Counted from the first letter of the stretch, positions 1 to 8,059 are shown. The stretch: 42,701 bases of DNA from an uncultured Verrucomicrobiota bacterium (GCA_937872095.1 CALMNW010000066.1:1-42701); one strand, 5' to 3'. The notes: generated from the sequence alone by a model not told the origin. Translations and numbers: made by a program.

Positions 1-94
1 GCGGTCCGCGCCGGCACTGAAAAAAACCCCTTGCGCCGCCGCCCGTCTGCTGGTAGGTTGCGCGCTCGACGATTGCCAAGGACACGTGCCGCTT

Positions 95-170
95 GGGGCA
101 GTAGCTCAGTTGGTAGAGCATTACGTTCGCAACGTAGGGGTCGAGGGTTCGAATCCCTTCTGCTCCACCA
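95..170 (+). tRNA. tRNA-Ala (anticodon CGC)
   Basis: The full cloverleaf can be folded by eye: a 7-bp acceptor stem, a D arm with the GCTC/GAGC stem, an anticodon stem at 121-125 with a seven-base loop and anticodon CGC at 128-130, and a T arm with the GGTTCGAATCC core. The acceptor stem carries the G3:U70 wobble pair that marks alanine tRNAs. The CCA tail is encoded at 168-170. It reads GCG codons and lies 28 bp upstream of tRNA-Tyr, so the two are probably co-transcribed. Confidence 0.97.
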
Positions 171-198
171 AGCTATGCATGGGTCCGGAAAACCTCTC

Positions 199-283
199 GG
201 TGGGGTAGCGAAGTGGCCAACCGCATCAGACTGTAAATCTGACCTCTATGAGTTCGATGGTTCGAATCCATCCCCCACCACCA
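199..283 (+). tRNA. tRNA-Tyr (anticodon GTA)
   Basis: This is a class II tRNA with a long variable arm. The acceptor stem begins GGTGGGG and pairs with CCCCACC at 273-279. The anticodon GTA is at 233-235 in the loop CTGTAAA, the T arm has the usual GGTTCGAATCC core, and CCA is encoded at 281-283. The arrangement closely matches bacterial tyrosine tRNAs. It follows tRNA-Ala directly. Confidence 0.97.
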
Positions 284-595
284 TCTTTCCGTTTTGTCGC
301 CCAGCCGACTTTTCAATTTTCCCGCCCCCCCCCGGAGTTTGCCGTAGGCGAGCCCGCCTCCGGCGGGAAATCCGATCTCGTTGAATACGCGGATTTCCCG
401 TCCCGCGCCATGGCGCGGGTATTCCTTTCGAATTGCCTCCGGGGTTGAAAAGCGCTACTAGATCCATGGTCATGCCGAGATACGAAACCTTGGCCCAGGA
501 TCCCATTCGTGACCTGCACGGTCGGGCCGATGGATCGGAACTCTGCGCGAATGAATGAGTGACGAGACAACAACAACGAAGATGAGGAGCCCCCG
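284..595. other. Intergenic region without a gene (312 bp)
   Basis: I see no convincing coding sequence between tRNA-Tyr and the lipoprotein gene. Reading frames here overlap the tRNAs or lack a ribosome binding site. The stretch holds a C-run at about 321-333, the compact set of palindromes at 353-419 (listed separately), and the AGGAG ribosome binding site (585-589) of the next gene. No clear promoter stands out, though one for the lipoprotein gene must lie here or upstream of the tRNAs. Confidence 0.6.
353..419. repeat. Cluster of three adjacent inverted repeats
   Basis: Three perfect inverted repeats lie end to end. CCCGCC (353-358) pairs with GGCGGG (362-367). CGGGAAATCCG (364-374) pairs with CGGATTTCCCG (390-400). 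Positions 402-419 are an 18-bp perfect palindrome, CCCGCGCCA/TGGCGCGGG. No T-tract follows, so this is not a standard Rho-independent terminator. The first two share bases and are mutually exclusive as hairpins. A REP-like element or tRNA 3' processing structure is possible. Confidence 0.6.
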
Positions 596-1201
596 ATGAC
601 ATTTCTCACGTGGTTCAAAAGATTGGCGATGATGGTTGGATTTTCGGCCTTGGTCGCATCGTTGAGCGGGTGCGTCGCGGGGCAATCCATCGGGTTGCGG
701 CACGTGGCGGGTTCCGTTCCGGAGTTCACGAGCAAGAAAACGGTGGTCGTGGAGGTCAAGGACAGCCGCGATTTCGTCGTGAGCGGGAAAAAAGATCCAT
801 CCTACCTTGGGCACTTTCGCGCGGGATACGGGAATACGTGGGGCGTGAAGAATGCGGGCAACGTTTCGCTCGCGAATCAGTTCCAGAACGATCTCGTGGC
901 CGAAGTGCGCTCACAAGGAATCAAGACGGACGATTCGGGCGACCGCAAGCTGGCCGTGGACATCATCGACTGGAATTTCGATGGCTATCAAAACGGACGG
1001 GTTTGGTACGACATCGACGTATCGGTTTCCGATGCCGCCGGAAAGGTTTTGGCCAAGAGCAAAGTCAAAGACGAGAAAGTGGTTCGCGGCAGCGTCATGA
1101 CGGGGGCGGCCGGAGCGATCAAACGCGAGGTCCCCGCGATCTATACGGGCGTCATCCAGGAAATCCTGGGAAATCGCGAGATCCAGAAGGCGTTGAAGTA
1201 G
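596..1201 (+). CDS. Small periplasm-facing lipoprotein, unknown function
   Basis: The 201-residue protein starts with a lipoprotein signal peptide: KR at residues 8-9, a hydrophobic core to about 24, and a lipobox L23-S24-G25-C26, so Cys26 should be lipidated. The mature part looks like a mixed alpha/beta domain with alternating hydrophobic strands (for example around residues 49-57 and 140-160) and no catalytic motif I recognise. It loosely resembles small YajG- or DUF4410-type lipoproteins, but I cannot place it firmly. The start is supported by AGGAG at 585-589, six bases before the ATG. A terminator follows at 1292-1326, so it is transcribed separately from the downstream biosynthetic cluster. 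Confidence 0.85.
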   Translation: MTFLTWFKRLAMMVGFSALVASLSGCVAGQSIGLRHVAGSVPEFTSKKTVVVEVKDSRDFVVSGKKDPSYLGHFRAGYGNTWGVKNAGNVSLANQFQNDLVAEVRSQGIKTDDSGDRKLAVDIIDWNFDGYQNGRVWYDIDVSVSDAAGKVLAKSKVKDEKVVRGSVMTGAAGAIKREVPAIYTGVIQEILGNREIQKALK

Positions 1202-1291
1202 GCGATATCGGACTTGGCCGTCCATTCGCCGCGGCCCGCCGCGCGAACGCCGAGCGGCCGCATGGCGAAAGAACCCGACGGCTGGATTGAT

Positions 1292-1326
1292 CTCCCCGCG
1301 GCATCGGGCCGCGGGGAGCGGTTTTT
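1292..1326 (+). terminator. Rho-independent terminator after the lipoprotein gene
   Basis: An 11-bp perfect stem (1292-1302 with 1308-1318) closes a five-base loop, ATCGG, and is followed within three bases by TTTTT (1322-1326). It insulates the big cluster from upstream transcription. Confidence 0.85.
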
Positions 1327-1348
1327 GCGGCTTCTTGAATCTCCGATC

Positions 1349-1378
1349 TTGCACGCAGGGGTTGGGTTGCGGCATAAT
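1349..1378 (+). promoter_or_regulatory. Sigma70-type promoter of the biosynthetic cluster
   Basis: TTGCAC at 1349-1354 and CATAAT at 1373-1378 are separated by 18 bp, directly between the terminator and the first cluster gene. Transcription would begin near 1385, giving a leader of roughly 28 bases that contains GGAG (1400-1403). I see no obvious operator repeat or riboswitch here. It is predicted from sequence only. Confidence 0.6.
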
Positions 1379-1412
1379 TTCCCGATGAATTCAGCGAACG
1401 GAGCGGATCGGC

Positions 1413-2144
1413 ATGGCTGAGGCAACCCAAGTGGCATTGGTGGTCGGCGGGAGCCGGGGGATCGGCCGGGCCATCGTCGAGCGGTTGGCGGCGTCCGGAT
1501 TCGATATTTGGCTGACCTACCGGGGAAACCATGCGGCGGCGGAAGAGGCGAAGGCCGCGGTGGAATCCAAAGGGCGCTCCTGCCGATTGCTGGCGTTCGA
1601 CGTGGCCGATCGCGCCGCGACGCGGACCGCTCTGGAACCCCTGCTGCAGGAACGCTGTCCCGATGCGCTGGTCTTCAACGCGGGCATCGCGCGCGACAAC
1701 CTGCTGGCCTTCATGCGGGACGAGGAATGGGACGACGTCTTGCGCACGAATCTGGACGGCTTTTTCAACGTGTCGAAACCGGTCGTTTTCGAAATGATCC
1801 GGAAAAAACGGGGGCGCATCGTCGTGATTTCGTCGATATCGGGACAGCTCGGGCAGGCGGGCCAGATGAACTATGCGGCCTCCAAGGCGGGGCTGATCGG
1901 CGCGGCGCGGGCGCTGGCTCGGGAAGTCGGGCGCAAGAACGTGTTCGTGAACGTGGTTTCTCCGGGCGTGATCGACACCGAAATGACGGCCGAGATTCCG
2001 AAAGAACACGTGCTGCCATTGATCCCCTTGAATCGTTTCGGGACGTCGGAGGAAGTTGCGGCGGTGGTGGATTTCCTGTGCTCCGAACCCCGCATGTACG
2101 TCCACGGGCAAGTCATCGGGGTCAACGGCGGCATGGCCGTATGA
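1413..2144 (+). CDS. FabG-like 3-oxoacyl-ACP reductase (SDR family)
   Basis: This is a classical short-chain dehydrogenase of 243 residues, the normal FabG length. It has the nucleotide-binding motif GGSRGIG at residues 12-18, an NAG motif near 90, and the catalytic set Ser141, Tyr154 and Lys158 (NYAASK). It should reduce 3-oxoacyl-ACP to 3-hydroxyacyl-ACP with NAD(P)H in the cytosol. As first gene of a cluster with ketosynthases, carrier proteins and dehydratases, it is most likely the pathway-dedicated ketoreductase, equivalent in role to the ketoreductase of aryl-polyene clusters. The start is backed by GGAG nine bases upstream. Its stop overlaps the next start (ATGA at 2141-2144), so the genes are translationally coupled. 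Confidence 0.93.
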   Translation: MAEATQVALVVGGSRGIGRAIVERLAASGFDIWLTYRGNHAAAEEAKAAVESKGRSCRLLAFDVADRAATRTALEPLLQERCPDALVFNAGIARDNLLAFMRDEEWDDVLRTNLDGFFNVSKPVVFEMIRKKRGRIVVISSISGQLGQAGQMNYAASKAGLIGAARALAREVGRKNVFVNVVSPGVIDTEMTAEIPKEHVLPLIPLNRFGTSEEVAAVVDFLCSEPRMYVHGQVIGVNGGMAV

Positions 2145-3649
2145 GCGTGCCCCGGCGGAATCGATACGACGACGTCGTGGTCGGCGCCGGCACGGCGGGA
2201 TTGACCTCGGCGCTGTTGCTCGCGCGCTTCGGCCGCTCGGTGCTGTTGCTGGACAAGGCCCCGGCTCCCGGCGGCGCGCTGCGCCGTTTTCGGCGCGGCG
2301 GCGCCTTTTTCGACACGGGGTTCCATTTTTCCGGCAGCCTGCTTCCCGGCGAATTGTTCGATCACCTGCTGGGCGTGCTCGGCATTCGCGACGATCTGAC
2401 GGTCGTACCCTACGACGCGGCGTGCGGCCACCGGTTCCTGTTCACGGATCCGCGGGCGGAAATCGACGTTCCATTCGGCTTGGATCGGGGCTGCGCCCAT
2501 TGGCAAGCGCTCTTTCCGAAAGAAAAGGACGCCATCGCCTGGTATTTCGAGGCGTTGCGCTCGGTCGCGAAACGAACCATGGGGATGGACGTCGGCCGGC
2601 CGCTGGCGCCCGTGGGCATGCTCGACGAGGATTTCGTTTCGCTGCGGTCGGTGCTGGACGACCGGTTTCGCGATCCCGTGCTGAAAGGGACGATCAGCGC
2701 CTTCGCGATGTGCTACGGCTCTCCGCCGTCTTGCGTTTCGTTCGCGGCCCACGCGCGGGTCGCCTATGGCTTCCATCAGTCCGGCGGGACGCTCGCGGGG
2801 GGCGGGGACGCGCTGGCCGATTCGCTGGCCAAAGCCGCCGAACGGGCCGGCGTCGAGATTTGTTGCGGCTGCGGATTGGCGTCCTTCGCGCAAGGGAAGG
2901 ACAAACAGGCCGGCGAGGCGATCTTGTCGAACGGGGCGGCCATCGGTTTCGATCGGTGCCTGTTGACGATCGATCCGGCCATGATCCTGGACCTGCTGGG
3001 ACCGTTGCATCCGAGTCCCGCCTTCCGGGAGCGGGTGGGCGCGTTCGAACCGTCGATCGGCTTTTTGGCCGCCTACGGAGTGTTGGATGGCGCCGCGCCG
3101 GGACCGGATTTCGCGCGGTCGGTCTATTCGGAATTCCCCGGGGTCGACTTCGATGCGCTGATGGATCCGGCGACGGCGCAGGAGCGTCCGCTGGTCGTGA
3201 TCGAAGTGCCCGGCGATCCGGCGGCCGGAACGCCCCCGTCGATTTCGGCTTTGGAAATGTCGTTCGCGCAGGACGTGGCGCCTTGGGCGCAGACGAAAGT
3301 TCGGCAACGCCCGGCGGATTATCTGGAATACAAGCGGACGCGTCTGGAGGCGATCGGAAAACGGCTGGGTCGGCTGGTGCCGTATGCGGACCGGGTTCGA
3401 TGGGTGGACACGGCGTCGATGCTGACCTTCCGGGACTATCTGAACTCCCCGTGCGGCAGCGCCTACGGCATCAAGCAGAAGGTGGGGCAATTCGGGCTGT
3501 TTGGCCGCTTGCCGATCCGAAATCTCTATGCGGCGGGACAAAGCGCCTTGCTGCCGGGGGTGCTGGGCGCGATGATGTCGGGTTTGTTCGTGGTCCGCCA
3601 GATGGTGGGCAAGGAAGTCTTCGACGAAACGACGGCGGGAGCTCGGTAA
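2141..3649 (+). CDS. CrtI-like FAD-dependent desaturase/isomerase
   Basis: The 502-residue flavoprotein opens with an FAD-binding Rossmann motif, GAGTAG at residues 15-20, followed by the acidic ribose-binding end of strand 2 (LLLDKAPAPGG). It ends with the C-terminal FAD-contact segment typical of phytoene desaturases and carotenoid isomerases (NLYAAGQSALLPGVLGAM, about residues 465-482). The length fits that family. In carotenoid pathways such enzymes oxidise or isomerise polyenes. Here, beside a ketosynthase, ACP and dehydratase genes, the substrate is likely an acyl-bound polyene rather than a terpene, since no prenyl or phytoene synthase is present. Desaturation, isomerisation and saturation are all possible. 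The start ATG overlaps the reductase stop. Confidence 0.88.
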   Translation: MSVPRRNRYDDVVVGAGTAGLTSALLLARFGRSVLLLDKAPAPGGALRRFRRGGAFFDTGFHFSGSLLPGELFDHLLGVLGIRDDLTVVPYDAACGHRFLFTDPRAEIDVPFGLDRGCAHWQALFPKEKDAIAWYFEALRSVAKRTMGMDVGRPLAPVGMLDEDFVSLRSVLDDRFRDPVLKGTISAFAMCYGSPPSCVSFAAHARVAYGFHQSGGTLAGGGDALADSLAKAAERAGVEICCGCGLASFAQGKDKQAGEAILSNGAAIGFDRCLLTIDPAMILDLLGPLHPSPAFRERVGAFEPSIGFLAAYGVLDGAAPGPDFARSVYSEFPGVDFDALMDPATAQERPLVVIEVPGDPAAGTPPSISALEMSFAQDVAPWAQTKVRQRPADYLEYKRTRLEAIGKRLGRLVPYADRVRWVDTASMLTFRDYLNSPCGSAYGIKQKVGQFGLFGRLPIRNLYAAGQSALLPGVLGAMMSGLFVVRQMVGKEVFDETTAGAR

Positions 3650-3655
3650 CGGCAG

Positions 3656-4894
3656 ATGAAACGGGTGGTCATTACGGGAATGGGTGCGGTTTCGCCCTTG
3701 GGCGGAACCGTGGCGGAGCAGGCCGATGCGCTGGACGCGGGCCGGCACGGGGTGCGCGCGATGCCGGAATGGGCGGAATACAAAGGCTTGCGGAGCCTGG
3801 TGGCGGCGCCGGCGGAACTGAAGAACGAAAAAGCCATTCCCCGCCAGAACCGGCGCTCGATGAGCCGCATGAGCATTTTCGCCGCGCAGGCGGCGCAGGA
3901 AGCTTTGCGCGACGCCGGCTTGGTGGCCGAAGGGGTGGGCGACGGCCGCACGGGCTGCGTGGCGGGCTCGACGACGGGCAGCGCGATCGCGCTGAGCCAG
4001 GTCTACGAAACGATGCTTCCGGAAAAGGACTTTTCAATCCTGCAATCCATGCAGTTCTTCCAGTGCCTGTCGCACACGGTCGCGATGAACGTCGCGCAAT
4101 ATCTGGGGCTGCGGGGCGTGTTGCTTTCCACGAACGCGGCTTGCGCCTCGAGCCTGCAGGCGATCGGCGCGGCGTTCGACCTGGTCCGGTCGGGCCGGCA
4201 GGACGCCGTTTTTTGCGGAGGGGCCGAAGAACTGCATGCGACGGTCACGGGCTCGTTCGACATGTTGATGGCGGCCTCCGTGCGCTACAACGATCGGCCC
4301 GAAGCAGCTTCGCGTCCCTTCGACGCCGCGCGCGACGGCCTCGTTTGCGGCGAGGGGGCCGGCATCGTCGTCGTGGAGGATCTGGAGCGGGCGCGGGCCC
4401 GCGGCGCGCGGATCCACGCGGAAATCCTCGGCTTCCACACGTGCAGCGGAGGTTCCCACATCAGCGAATCGAACCGGGACGGCATCGCGGCCTGCATGCG
4501 GGCGGCGCTGGCGGACGCCCGCTGCGCGCCGCCCGAGATCGACTACGTGAGCGCCCATGCGACGTCCACGATCCAGGGCGACGGCGAGGAAGCCGCCGCC
4601 ATCCGGAACGTCTTGGGCGAGAACGTCCCAGTCAGCAGCCTGAAAGGGAATCTGGGCCATACGCTGGGGGCTTCCGGGGCCATCGAACTCGTCGCCGCGA
4701 TCGAGGGGTTGCGGCGCGGCCACTTGTATCCTACGCGGAATCTTGAAACGGTGGCCGAAGAATGCAAGGGTATCCGGCACGTCGCGGCGCGGGAGCCGAC
4801 GGCCGCCCGGACGTTCTTGAAAAACAGCTTTGCGTTCGGCGGCATCAACGCCTCGCTCGTGTGCCGCCGCTGGACGGACGGAGGAACCCCATGA
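3656..4894 (+). CDS. 3-oxoacyl-ACP synthase (FabF-like ketosynthase 1)
   Basis: This 412-residue thiolase-fold condensing enzyme has a complete active site: Cys163 in NAACASS, His301 in SAHATST, and His335 in KGNLGH with the conserved Lys330. It should catalyse decarboxylative Claisen condensation of acyl and malonyl-ACP. It lies six bases after the CrtI-like gene and overlaps the following ACP gene by ATGA at 4891-4894, suggesting that synthase and carrier are made together. It is one of three intact ketosynthases in the cluster. Which step or chain length each serves cannot be read from sequence. The upstream Shine-Dalgarno is weak, but the N-terminus matches the family start (MKRVVITGMG). 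Confidence 0.93.
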   Translation: MKRVVITGMGAVSPLGGTVAEQADALDAGRHGVRAMPEWAEYKGLRSLVAAPAELKNEKAIPRQNRRSMSRMSIFAAQAAQEALRDAGLVAEGVGDGRTGCVAGSTTGSAIALSQVYETMLPEKDFSILQSMQFFQCLSHTVAMNVAQYLGLRGVLLSTNAACASSLQAIGAAFDLVRSGRQDAVFCGGAEELHATVTGSFDMLMAASVRYNDRPEAASRPFDAARDGLVCGEGAGIVVVEDLERARARGARIHAEILGFHTCSGGSHISESNRDGIAACMRAALADARCAPPEIDYVSAHATSTIQGDGEEAAAIRNVLGENVPVSSLKGNLGHTLGASGAIELVAAIEGLRRGHLYPTRNLETVAEECKGIRHVAAREPTAARTFLKNSFAFGGINASLVCRRWTDGGTP

Positions 4895-5148
4895 CCCGAG
4901 AAGAAATCGTATCCAAGACCAACGCCGTGTTCGCCGAATCTTTCGAGATCGAGCCCGAACGCCTGAAACCCGAAGCCAACGTCTTCCTTGATCTGGGGCT
5001 CGACAGCCTCGACACGGTGGATCTGGTGGTGGCGATCCAGAAGCGGTTCGGCGTTCAGATCCGCGACGACGACCGCGTGCGCGCCATCCGCACGCTGGGC
5101 GACGTCTACGATTTCATCGAGACCATCCAAAAAGAACAGCAGGGATGA
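4891..5148 (+). CDS. Acyl carrier protein 1
   Basis: This 85-residue acidic helical protein carries the phosphopantetheine attachment motif LGLDSLD, with Ser39 as modified residue. The following helix (TVDLVVAIQKRFGVQI) is typical of recognition helix II of ACPs. It would hold the growing acyl chain. The start codon overlaps the ketosynthase stop, and its own stop overlaps the next start (5145-5148). The ATG at 4891 is chosen because an upstream in-frame ATG at 4762 would run through the ketosynthase 3' end with unrelated sequence. No phosphopantetheinyl transferase is encoded in the window. Confidence 0.95.
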   Translation: MTREEIVSKTNAVFAESFEIEPERLKPEANVFLDLGLDSLDTVDLVVAIQKRFGVQIRDDDRVRAIRTLGDVYDFIETIQKEQQG

Positions 5149-5894
5149 GACGGGCTTGGGGCATTTGCTACTCGGTGGCGTTCTATCCCTTGCTGGCGGT
5201 TTACACCTTGGCGGCGGTGGCGGGAATGACCCTGTGGATGGTCGCCGGCGCGCCGTTCCATTCGCACCGGGGCAACATGCGCCGGTTCCGCCGCGCGATC
5301 ATCTGGTACGGCGCGGGAGTCGTCCGAATCGTGGCGCGGCCCGTGCTGCGGACGGTGTACGAATCGCCGCCGCGGGACGAGCGGACGACCAAGTTTTTCG
5401 TCGCCAACCACGTGTCCGCGCTGGACGCGTTCCTGCTGGCCCTGGTGCCCGAGGAAGGCGTGGAAGTGGTGAAGGCTTGGCCGTTTCGGCTGCCCGTCAT
5501 CGGCGTGTTCGCGCGCTGGGCGGGCTTTCTGAACATCGAGCAAATGTCGCCGGAAGAATTCCGCGCCGCCGTGGAGCGTCTGCTGGCCGAAGGCAACTCG
5601 ATCGTGGTGTTTCCCGAAGGGACCCGGTCCGGCAGCCGCCAGGTGGGCCCGTTCCACGGGACGATGTTCCGCCTGGCGCTGGAATTGCGCGTGCCCTTGG
5701 TGCCGGTCTGCATCGTCGGCAACGAACGGACCCCGGCCAAGGGGTCCTGGATCTTGGAGCCGGCGACCGTGCGGATGCGGTGCCTGCCGGAAATGCCTTG
5801 GGCTGATTATGGCGCCATGACACCGTACCAGCTGAAAACCCACGTGCGTCGGTTGATCCAGGACGAAGTGGATCGCATGGGAGCCACCGCATGA
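5145..5894 (+). CDS. PlsC-type 1-acyl-glycerol-3-phosphate acyltransferase-like protein
   Basis: The 249-residue protein has a hydrophobic N-terminal segment (about residues 9-35) that anchors it to the inner membrane. It has the two main PlsC/LPLAT motifs: an H-X4-D motif with His89 and Asp94 (NHVSALD) and FPEGTR at 156-161, the phosphate-binding block. Enzymes of this family move an acyl chain from ACP or CoA to a glycerophosphate-type hydroxyl. In this cluster it could attach the polyene product, or an ordinary fatty acid, to a lipid head. It is coupled to the ACP upstream and to the ligase downstream by 4-nt overlaps. Confidence 0.9.
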   Translation: MRRAWGICYSVAFYPLLAVYTLAAVAGMTLWMVAGAPFHSHRGNMRRFRRAIIWYGAGVVRIVARPVLRTVYESPPRDERTTKFFVANHVSALDAFLLALVPEEGVEVVKAWPFRLPVIGVFARWAGFLNIEQMSPEEFRAAVERLLAEGNSIVVFPEGTRSGSRQVGPFHGTMFRLALELRVPLVPVCIVGNERTPAKGSWILEPATVRMRCLPEMPWADYGAMTPYQLKTHVRRLIQDEVDRMGATA

Positions 5895-7204
5895 ATCCGT
5901 TGCGCCGTGAATTCGAACTGGCCTTCCGTTCCGCGGACGAAATCCAGGCCGCGCAAGAGCGGCGGTTGGCCGCGCATCTGCGCCACTGCATCCGCGCTCC
6001 GTTCTACCGCCGGAAACTGGTCGGCGCGGCGAAACCGTCGCTGCGTCGGTTCCCGCTGGAAGCGTTGCGCGACCTGCCGCTGACGACCAAGGCCGATCTG
6101 GAAGCGCACAACGATGATTTTCTCGCCGTGCCGCCGGAAGCGGTCCGCGACATCGTGCAATCGTCCGGCACCACGGGCCGTCCGACGCGGGTCATGTACA
6201 CGGCGCGGGACTTGGAACGCTTGGCCTACAACGAGGCGGTCTGTTTCCGGGGGTGCGGGATGGGGCCGGGGGACCGCGTGCTGCTGACCTGCACGCTGGA
6301 CCGCTGCTTCGTGGCCGGCTACGCCTATCACCTCGGCGCGCAGGCGGTCGGCGCGTGCACCATCCGCAGCGGGCTCAACTTGGCGGAAGGCCATGCGGCG
6401 GTCATCGCGCTGCAAAACCCGACGTTCGTGGTGGGCGTGCCGGGATTCCTGCGCAAGCTCGGCAAGCACTTGCACGATCTGGGCCGGCCCCCGCAGGGCA
6501 TTCGCGGACTGATCTGCATCGGCGAACCGCTGCGCGACGCGGAGCTGAACCCGACGGCGCTCTCGCAGGATTTGGAGCGCCTCTGGGGCGCGCCGGCGTA
6601 TTCGACCTATTCCTCGTCCGAAATCGTGACGTCTTTCTGCGAATGTTCCGCGCGGCGCGGCGGCCACGCCGCGCCGGATCTGGGGATCGTCGAGATCGTG
6701 GACGAGGGCGGTCGCGTCTTGCCGCCGGGCCAGACGGGCGAGGTGGTCGTGACGCCGCTGGGCATCGAGGGCATGCCGCTCGTACGTTTCCGCACGGGCG
6801 ACGTCGGCTATCTGGCCGTCGAGCCGTGCCCGTGCGGGCGCCATACGCCGCGATTGAGCCCGATTCTGGGCCGCCGCGCGCAAATGTTGAAGATCCGCGG
6901 CACCACGTTTTATCCGGCCACCGCGTTCGAAGTGCTCAACGACGTGCCCGAAATCGGCGAATACTATCTGAAGATCGAAACGCTGGGCGGGGAAGACCAA
7001 GCCAGCATCCACCTGAGCGTCAATCCCGACCGGCCCGAGACGCGTCGCAAGATCGAAGACCGGTTGCTGGCGCGCCTGCGCGTGCGAGTCCAGCTCTGCG
7101 TGGAACCGGAGGAAGAGGTACGCCGGCAGGTCTACGTGGCCCATTCGCGCAAGCCCATCCGGTTCATCGACCGGCGCGGAAGCGCCGTGCCGCCGAAAGC
7201 CTAG
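5891..7204 (+). CDS. PaaK-like AMP-dependent acyl/aryl-CoA (or ACP) ligase
   Basis: This 437-residue adenylate-forming enzyme is of the phenylacetate-CoA ligase type. It shows the P-loop SSGTTGRPT at residues 91-99, the FRTGD motif at about 300-304 and a CPCG pair at 313-316, a cysteine pattern common in PaaK proteins. The length equals the PaaK norm. It would activate a carboxylic acid with ATP, either aromatic as starter or a free acyl chain, and hand it to CoA or an ACP. The aryl-polyene starter ligase is a different adenylation subgroup, so starter identity is open. A second, unrelated ligase lies at 25390-26814. Confidence 0.88.
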   Translation: MNPLRREFELAFRSADEIQAAQERRLAAHLRHCIRAPFYRRKLVGAAKPSLRRFPLEALRDLPLTTKADLEAHNDDFLAVPPEAVRDIVQSSGTTGRPTRVMYTARDLERLAYNEAVCFRGCGMGPGDRVLLTCTLDRCFVAGYAYHLGAQAVGACTIRSGLNLAEGHAAVIALQNPTFVVGVPGFLRKLGKHLHDLGRPPQGIRGLICIGEPLRDAELNPTALSQDLERLWGAPAYSTYSSSEIVTSFCECSARRGGHAAPDLGIVEIVDEGGRVLPPGQTGEVVVTPLGIEGMPLVRFRTGDVGYLAVEPCPCGRHTPRLSPILGRRAQMLKIRGTTFYPATAFEVLNDVPEIGEYYLKIETLGGEDQASIHLSVNPDRPETRRKIEDRLLARLRVRVQLCVEPEEEVRRQVYVAHSRKPIRFIDRRGSAVPPKA

Positions 7205-7206
7205 CC

Positions 7207-7581
7207 ATGGAAATCGTGGAAATCCGCAAAAACGACGACGGCGCGCGCGGCGAAGCCCGCGTGCGCTTCCCGGCGTCCGCGCCGTATTTCGCGGGGCATT
7301 TCCCGGGGCAACCCGTCGTGCCGGGGGTCGTGCTGGTCGATGCCGCGGTCCAGATCGCGGCGCAAGCGGTCGGCCGTCCGTTGCGGCTGCGCCGGTTGGC
7401 CTACGCCAAGTTCACCCAGGCGATCGCGCCGGATCAGGAGGCCGTTTGGGCGTACCAGTCGGTGCCGGATCCGGAAGATGCGGGCCGGCTCCGGATTATC
7501 GGCAAGTGGAATCGCGATGGCGCGAAAATCGCCGAAATGCAGTTCGTGGCGGCGGACAAAGGAGCCAGCGATGAACCGTAG
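7207..7581 (+). CDS. ApeI/FabZ-like 3-hydroxyacyl-ACP dehydratase
   Basis: The 124-residue hotdog protein has the signature GHFPGQPVVPGV (residues 30-41) with presumptive catalytic His31. In FabZ an acidic residue 14 positions later completes the site; here that position is Asp45 (LVDAAVQ), as in FabA- and ApeI-type enzymes, instead of the Glu of FabZ. It should dehydrate 3-hydroxyacyl-ACP to the trans-2-enoyl form. With no enoyl reductase encoded nearby, repeated cycles would leave a conjugated polyene. The start ATG lies two bases after the ligase stop, and the 3' end overlaps the thioesterase gene by 11 bases. Confidence 0.88.
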   Translation: MEIVEIRKNDDGARGEARVRFPASAPYFAGHFPGQPVVPGVVLVDAAVQIAAQAVGRPLRLRRLAYAKFTQAIAPDQEAVWAYQSVPDPEDAGRLRIIGKWNRDGAKIAEMQFVAADKGASDEP

Positions 7582-8059
7582 GCGCGAACAGGCCCTGTCG
7601 TTTCCGGACGAACCGGGCTATCCCCCGATCCAAACGGCGGTTCAGCACCGGGTCGGGTTTTCGGAGGTCGATCCGATGCGGATCGTCTGGTTTGGGCGGT
7701 ACGCGACGTTTTTCGAGCAGGCTTCGGCGGTGCTGCGCGACCGCTGCGGGCTGTCGCACGAGGATTTCTATCGCGCGGGCATCCAGCCGCCCATCGTGCG
7801 CTACGAAGTCGAATATCTGCAGCCTTCGCGGCTGGACGAGCAATTGAAGATCGTGGCCCGCCTGCACGGAACCGAGGCCGCGCGGCTCAATACCAGCTAC
7901 CAGGTGTACGGGCCGGACGGATCGCTGCGAGTGGTGGCGCGCACGGTACAGGTTTTCACGGATGGGAAAACCGGCGCGGTTTGTTTCGTGCCGCCGAAAA
8001 TCTGGCTCGACTGTCTGGAGCGCTGGCGGAAAGGGGAATTCGCGTGCCTGCAGGCGTAG
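7571..8059 (+). CDS. 4HBT-family acyl thioesterase
   Basis: This 162-residue single hotdog domain has the 4-hydroxybenzoyl-CoA thioesterase pattern: Asp34 in SEVDPMRIVWFGRY, where the family's catalytic Asp sits, followed by the long central helix (FFEQASAVLRDR) and the EVEYLQPSRLDEQL strand. Such enzymes hydrolyse acyl-CoA or acyl-ACP. Aryl-polyene clusters carry a thioesterase of this type. Here it may release or proofread the chain. The first 20 or so residues are a variable leader. The ATG at 7571 is inside the end of the dehydratase gene. Confidence 0.88.
   Translation: MNRRREQALSFPDEPGYPPIQTAVQHRVGFSEVDPMRIVWFGRYATFFEQASAVLRDRCGLSHEDFYRAGIQPPIVRYEVEYLQPSRLDEQLKIVARLHGTEAARLNTSYQVYGPDGSLRVVARTVQVFTDGKTGAVCFVPPKIWLDCLERWRKGEFACLQA

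Noticed and set aside
31-384. Open frame covering the two tRNAs
   Set aside because: It overlaps both tRNA genes completely and has no ribosome binding site or recognisable protein.
1202-1412. Cobalamin riboswitch ahead of the B12-dependent enzymes
   Set aside because: The leader after the predicted promoter is only about 28 bases, and I see no B12-box-like sequence; only a terminator and promoter are supported.
1871-3748. Long minus-strand open frame (over 600 codons) opposite the CrtI-like gene
   Set aside because: It is antisense to a gene with clear flavoprotein motifs, is Arg/Pro/His-rich, and reflects high G+C in the third codon position. The same holds for long frames opposite 8044-9738 and 39980-41446.
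2056-4746. Plus-strand frame of nearly 900 codons spanning the flavoprotein and ketosynthase
   Set aside because: It is a shifted-frame shadow of two well-supported genes, with Gly/Arg-rich sequence lacking any domain pattern.
7981-8043. Upstream ATG for ketosynthase 2
   Set aside because: It lies well inside the thioesterase gene and has no Shine-Dalgarno sequence; GTG 8044 has a good one and gives a family-like N-terminus.
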